64,000 nucleotides of DNA from Rhizobium phaseoli (GTDB lineage: Bacteria; Pseudomonadota; Alphaproteobacteria; Rhizobiales; Rhizobiaceae). The stretch spans positions 1 to 64,000 of the forward strand of contig NZ_WUFT01000002.1 of assembly GCF_010668805.1 (NCBI RefSeq), given 5' to 3'. The notes beneath the pieces are model-generated. The model was not told where the DNA came from, ran no database searches, and saw only the letters and a program-made list of their open reading frames with translations. A program made the position numbers and the translations under genes. Positions 60,974 to 64,000 of this stretch are shown piece after piece; positions within the stretch are counted from its first letter, which is position 1; each line of letters starts with the position of its first letter.

Positions 60974-61903
60974 ATGGATCAGACACACGCGCCCATCACG
61001 GCGCCAATTCCTGTCCGGGCGTCGTCCACCGACGATCCTGCGGAACTGCTTCGCTTCGCGATAGACGCCCATGGTCTCGGCGCGGTGGCGCTCGCCACCC
61101 TCGTCGAAATCCGGGGCGGGGCCGCGCGCGCGCTCGGCGCTCATGTGGCGGTTGCAGCAGACGGGCGATTCTGCGGCTATGTCTCCGGCGGATGCGTCGA
61201 AGCCGCGCTCGCTTCCGAAGCGCTTCTTGCAATGGCGCAAGGGCGCGACCGCACGGTCAAGTTCGGCGACGGCTCGCCCTTCTTCGACATTGTCCTTCCC
61301 TGCGGCGGCGGAATCTCAGTCGCAATCCATGTCCTCAAAAATGTCGGAGCTTTGCGGCATGTTGTGGAGCGTCTCGAACGCAGACAGGCAGCCGGCCTTG
61401 CATATTCGCCAGAGCGGCAGGTGCTCGAACCGGTAGACCCGCTGCCGCGGGCGTGCTGGCTCAAGCGAGATTTCCTGAACGTCTACCGTCCCCGCACCCG
61501 CGTCATCCTTTCCGGGCAGACGATTGAAGCGCAGGCCGTCGCACGACTGGCCGAAGCTTCCGGCTACGAAGTGATCGTCAGGGAACAGGGCGAGGGGGGT
61601 AGGGTCGCAGCCGACAGCATCGACCCCTTCACGGCCGTCGTGCTCCTGCATCATGAACTTGACGCCGAAGCTGCTATTCTCGAAACCGCACTTGCCTCGC
61701 CGGGGTTCTACATCGGCGCGCTTGGCAGCACCCGGACGCATCGTCGACGTGTCGAGCGGTTGACAGTCATAGGTTTCGGAAAGGACGACATCACTCGTAT
61801 CAAAGCCCCCATCGGGATGTTCGGCCCGACGCGGGATGCGACATCGCTCGCCCTGTCGGTTCTGGCTGATGTCGCTGCGGCAAGGCTGGTTGCTTATGCT
61901 TGA
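60974..61903 (+). CDS. XdhC-family molybdenum-hydroxylase maturation factor
   Basis: A 309-aa XdhC/CoxI protein. YVSGGCVEAAL near residue 70 holds the conserved Cys-Val-Glu, a Rossmann-like part follows with RVILSGQTIEAQAVARLA, and GALGSTRTHRRRVERL is typical. Such proteins bind the molybdenum cofactor, help its sulfuration and insert it into xanthine-dehydrogenase-type enzymes. Its most likely client here is NicB. It overlaps the mocA-like gene by 8 bp. Confidence 0.86.
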   Translation: MDQTHAPITAPIPVRASSTDDPAELLRFAIDAHGLGAVALATLVEIRGGAARALGAHVAVAADGRFCGYVSGGCVEAALASEALLAMAQGRDRTVKFGDGSPFFDIVLPCGGGISVAIHVLKNVGALRHVVERLERRQAAGLAYSPERQVLEPVDPLPRACWLKRDFLNVYRPRTRVILSGQTIEAQAVARLAEASGYEVIVREQGEGGRVAADSIDPFTAVVLLHHELDAEAAILETALASPGFYIGALGSTRTHRRRVERLTVIGFGKDDITRIKAPIGMFGPTRDATSLALSVLADVAAARLVAYA

Positions 61904-62510
61904 TGCGTCGGTCGCGATCGTCATTCTCGCTGCCGGCAAGGCAAGCCGGATGGGTGAAGGCGGGAAACACAAGCTGCTGGCCGAGTTCGACGGCATGCCG
62001 CTCGTGCGGCGGTCAGCATTGAGCGCGCTCGGTGCGGATGCAGCGTCCGCTATTGTCGTGACGGGTCATCGCAGGAGCGAGATCGAGGCCGCGCTCGACG
62101 GGCTCGCTTAAACTTTCGTCGATAATCCCGATTACGCCAGCGGCATGGCGAGCTCGCTCATGGCAGGGTTCTCATCAAAGCGCGCTGACGGCGCCGACGG
62201 CATTCTCGTCATGCTGGCCGATATGCCCGGCATTTCCACGGCACACCTTAATGCCTTGATTTTCGCCTTTCGCAACGCGGGCGGCGAGGCCATCGTGCGC
62301 GCCGTATCACGCGGTAAGCCCGGCAATCCCGTTATCCTGCCACATTCTCTCTATTACGCGGTCCTGAGACTTGAGGGGGACGTCGGCGCGTGCGGTATCA
62401 TTGCGACGTCAGGCCTGCCCATTCTCGATGTCGATGTCGGCGATGCGGCTTGTCTCGACGTCGATACGCCGGACGATATCGTGGCCGCTGGCGGCGCGAT
62501 GAAGAACTGA
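61896..62510 (+). pseudogene. MocA-like molybdenum cofactor cytidylyltransferase, broken by one stop
   Basis: The frame from ATG 61896 reads a MobA/MocA-type nucleotidyltransferase: ILAAGKASRMGEGGKHKLL as the NTP-binding signature, and after the break DNPDYASGMASSL, LVMLADMPGI and PGNPVILP. A TAA at 62109-62111 (codon 72) divides it, with no frame change, so a single nonsense change or unusual readthrough is involved. MocA makes the cytosine dinucleotide form of the cofactor used by nicotinate dehydrogenase-type enzymes. Another copy elsewhere would be needed if this one is dead. Confidence 0.82.
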
Positions 62511-63060
62511 CTCGCTGGATGGCAGCAAGATGGTTCGGTTCACAATCGCCTTACGCCTTAGTTCTATGTTTTCAGCGACTTAGTTCTTGAATGACCAGAG
62601 ACACGTTGGTTCGAATTCGTTCAGGGCGTGGGTGTCGTCCGGTTCACTCTTCCAGACTTCTCTTCCTCGCAGGGGTCCGGGAAAAGCAGAGTTCCCTTGC
62701 AGATCAGCTTTGCGATGTCGCGAAAAAGCAGAACGCTCTTGGCGTGGAGCGCACGGTGGCGATCAGGTCGCGTGCATCTGCGGGTTCGAGCTGAAGAAGG
62801 TGAGGGGTGTCGGTTTCAAGATCGGGCTCGGTGTCGCCTGGAACAGAAAAAGACCCCACCGCCTCGCGTGTCGACATCATCGATATTGCACGCTCGCTCG
62901 CGCGGCCGGGCAGATAACGGAGGCTGAGCCCGTGCTCGCCAGCGCTCTTTTTGTTCAGCAAAAGCCGTTCAATTTTAGGATCTTATAGGCGTCGATCGCA
63001 GCCCGAAGCTCGTCCTCCGAATTCCGATCTCCGCTTTCGGCGTCAGGATGGTCCATCTTT
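62511..63060. other. Mobile-element debris region with no intact gene
   Basis: This 550-bp stretch has no supported gene. A 33-codon minus ORF at 62955-63056 starts MDHPDAESGDRNSED and ends DAYKIL, like part of a DnaJ-type J-domain (HPD followed by an AYKIL helix). Other open frames lack motifs. Composition and neighbourhood (repeat, IS copies) suggest insertion and decay. Confidence 0.45.
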
Positions 63061-63218
63061 GGCCACCATGACAATCTGTGACGGTCGGGTCACGCACACT
63101 TTTATCCAAAACGCGCCAGAGCTTCCGCCTCCTGAGAGCCAAGGTCGGGAGGCGTCTTGTGGTGCTGCTGAGTTGTGAAAAGATGAGCTGCCGCACGTTC
63201 ATTTTCAGAAGCCCGCAC
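63061..63218. repeat. Amidohydrolase 3'-end repeat, copy B
   Basis: It matches 22805-22961 with seven substitutions and one extra base. It contains the end of the amidohydrolase frame (VTHTFIQNAPELPPPE, one difference) and the first part of the terminator stem, GCCCGCAC. The rest of the parent gene is missing. An IS6 element begins immediately at 63219, splitting the stem. Confidence 0.85.
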
Positions 63219-63635
63219 GGCACCGTAACGTTAACCGATCCGCCATCGAAATGTGAGATTTGGCGGCATGACCAGCTATGCCCGTGATCCTCTATATCGT
63301 CGCCACCGGTTTCCCGCTCAGGTGATTGCCCATGCGGTTTGGCTGTATTTCCGGTTTCCTCTCAGCTTGCGGATGGTCGAGGATATGCTGGCCGCCCGCG
63401 GCATCATCGTTTCCCACCAGACGGTGAGATTGTGGGCGGAGAAATTCGGCAGGCATTTTGCCAACGACATCCGGAAGCGTTCAGCCGGAAAGCTCGGCGA
63501 CAAATGGCATCTTGATGAGACCGTCATCACCATTCGGGGAAAGAAGCATTGGCTTTGGCGGGCCGTCGATCAGGATGGCTTTGTTCTCGACGTTCTGGTG
63601 CAAAGCCGCCACAATGCTAAGGCTGCAAAGCGTCT
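63219..63635 (+). mobile_element. IS6-family insertion sequence, copy 2, truncated on the right
   Basis: The element starts with GGCACCGTAACGTTAACC at 63219 and has a 49-bp left end leading to a transposase start at 63268. Identity to copy 1 ends after 63635 (CGTCT), where unrelated sequence takes over. The right end and about half of the transposase are missing, so a later deletion or insertion occurred. It is in the opposite orientation to copy 1. Confidence 0.85.
63268..63635 (+). pseudogene. Truncated IS6-family transposase
   Basis: The first about 122 codons match the intact copy at 37782-38534 almost exactly, through WHLDETVITIRGKKH and to RHNAKAAKRL, with one Glu-to-Ala change. It then continues into foreign sequence, so the second and third catalytic acidic residues are lost and it cannot be active. 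Confidence 0.88.
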
Positions 63636-63688
63636 ACTCGACACGCAGGAAGTAGTCCTTCGAGCCGCGAAGTTCCATAATGTTCATT

Positions 63689-64000
63689 ATGCCACCAATG
63701 TATGTAGCCGGGGTGGTCGATTGGACGTGCGCTGGAAGGGGCATTCCCTTGCCCTACAAGGTGTTCGACAAGGACCAGCGGGTGATCCATGCGGCGATCA
63801 CCGAGAACAAGCGACTCGGCGATGTTCTGGCCTATATCAAGGAGCGCCAGGAGCAACCGTCGAAGCCGGTGGTGAAGACCAACAGCGAGAAGAACGGCTA
63901 TGTGCGACGGGCTCACGGTCCGGGACGGCGGACAGATTTTATGAACGACCCGGCGGTGATCGAACGCCGCAAAGCGGCGCTGGCAAAGCTTGACGCTGCC
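63689..64000 (+). CDS. Probable transposase C-terminal segment, runs off the right edge
   Basis: An ATG at 63689 opens a frame that stays open for 104 codons to the window end: IPLPYKVFDKDQRVIHAAI, then TENKRLGDVLAYIKERQE, then a Lys/Arg-rich RRAHGPGRRTDFMN tail. The PYxVFDxxQxVxxAAIxENKRL pattern is reminiscent of the C-terminal region of ISNCY-type DDE transposases, followed by a basic linker. I am not certain of the family. It begins about 50 bp after the IS6 break, so it may belong to the element that truncated IS6. Confidence 0.4.
   Translation, partial: MPPMYVAGVVDWTCAGRGIPLPYKVFDKDQRVIHAAITENKRLGDVLAYIKERQEQPSKPVVKTNSEKNGYVRRAHGPGRRTDFMNDPAVIERRKAALAKLDAA

Noticed and set aside
62704..62961. 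85-codon minus-strand frame in the debris region
   Set aside because: No recognised domain, TTG start and no ribosome site.

Overview
The window looks like an accessory region (megaplasmid, chromid or chromosomal island) of an alphaproteobacterium, most likely of the Rhizobium/Agrobacterium/Ensifer group. The basis is a GC-rich coding style, many ABC uptake systems each with its own GntR/TetR/LysR/LacI regulator, rhizobial-type polyamine and choline transport genes, and rhizobial-looking IS6-family elements. No rRNA, tRNA, CRISPR array, replication origin or core housekeeping operon was seen. Genus assignment is inference.

Layout. (1) 1-170: 3' end of an acyl/acetyl-CoA synthetase. (2) 364-9499: two divergent amine or amino-acid catabolic clusters. 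Each has a glutamine-synthetase-like gamma-glutamyl ligase and a GntR/FCD regulator, with an FAD amine oxidase, a class I amidotransferase, an SDR dehydrogenase and a class III aminotransferase. (3) 9786-16828: a third GntR regulator, a polar amino-acid ABC importer without its ATPase, a gamma-glutamyltransferase-like hydrolase, an aldehyde dehydrogenase and a TetR regulator. (4) 17201-22922: a complete PotABCD-like importer plus an amidohydrolase, ending in a strong hairpin. (5) 23081-37593: a patchwork of small enzymes and regulators: alpha/beta hydrolases, SDR and NmrA-like proteins, AraC, LysR and HxlR regulators, a broken PIN toxin, a transglutaminase, a degenerate receiver, a choline-type binding protein with a BetI-like regulator, a DsbA-like protein and a metallo-beta-lactamase-fold protein lacking usual ligands. 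(6) 37773-38601: an IS6-family element with an inverted left end. (7) 38657-43606: a two-component system divergent from an SsuABC/TauABC-like importer. (8) 44649-50541: a PotABCD-like importer operon ending in an MTAP-like phosphorylase, divergent from a LacI regulator, with an 18-bp perfect operator palindrome between them.

(9) 50643-62510: an essentially complete aerobic nicotinate degradation (nic) cluster. nicA and nicB (two-subunit molybdenum hydroxylase with a three-heme tail) and nicC run leftward. A MarR and a TetR regulator, nicE, nicD, nicX and nicF run rightward, followed by xdhC and a mocA-like gene broken by one in-frame stop. The enzymes would take nicotinate through 6-hydroxynicotinate, 2,5-dihydroxypyridine, N-formylmaleamate, maleamate and maleate to fumarate. 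(10) 62511-64000: mobile-element debris: a second copy of the amidohydrolase 3' end, an IS6 copy inserted in its hairpin and truncated, and the start of a probable second transposase-type gene that runs off the right edge.

The two IS6 copies face opposite ways and bracket about 24.6 kb that contains the nic cluster, suggesting that this block moves or was acquired as a unit. The most interesting uncharacterised material is the pair of gamma-glutamyl-ligase clusters with related operator palindromes, and the LacI-controlled importer fused operonically to an MTAP-like phosphorylase.
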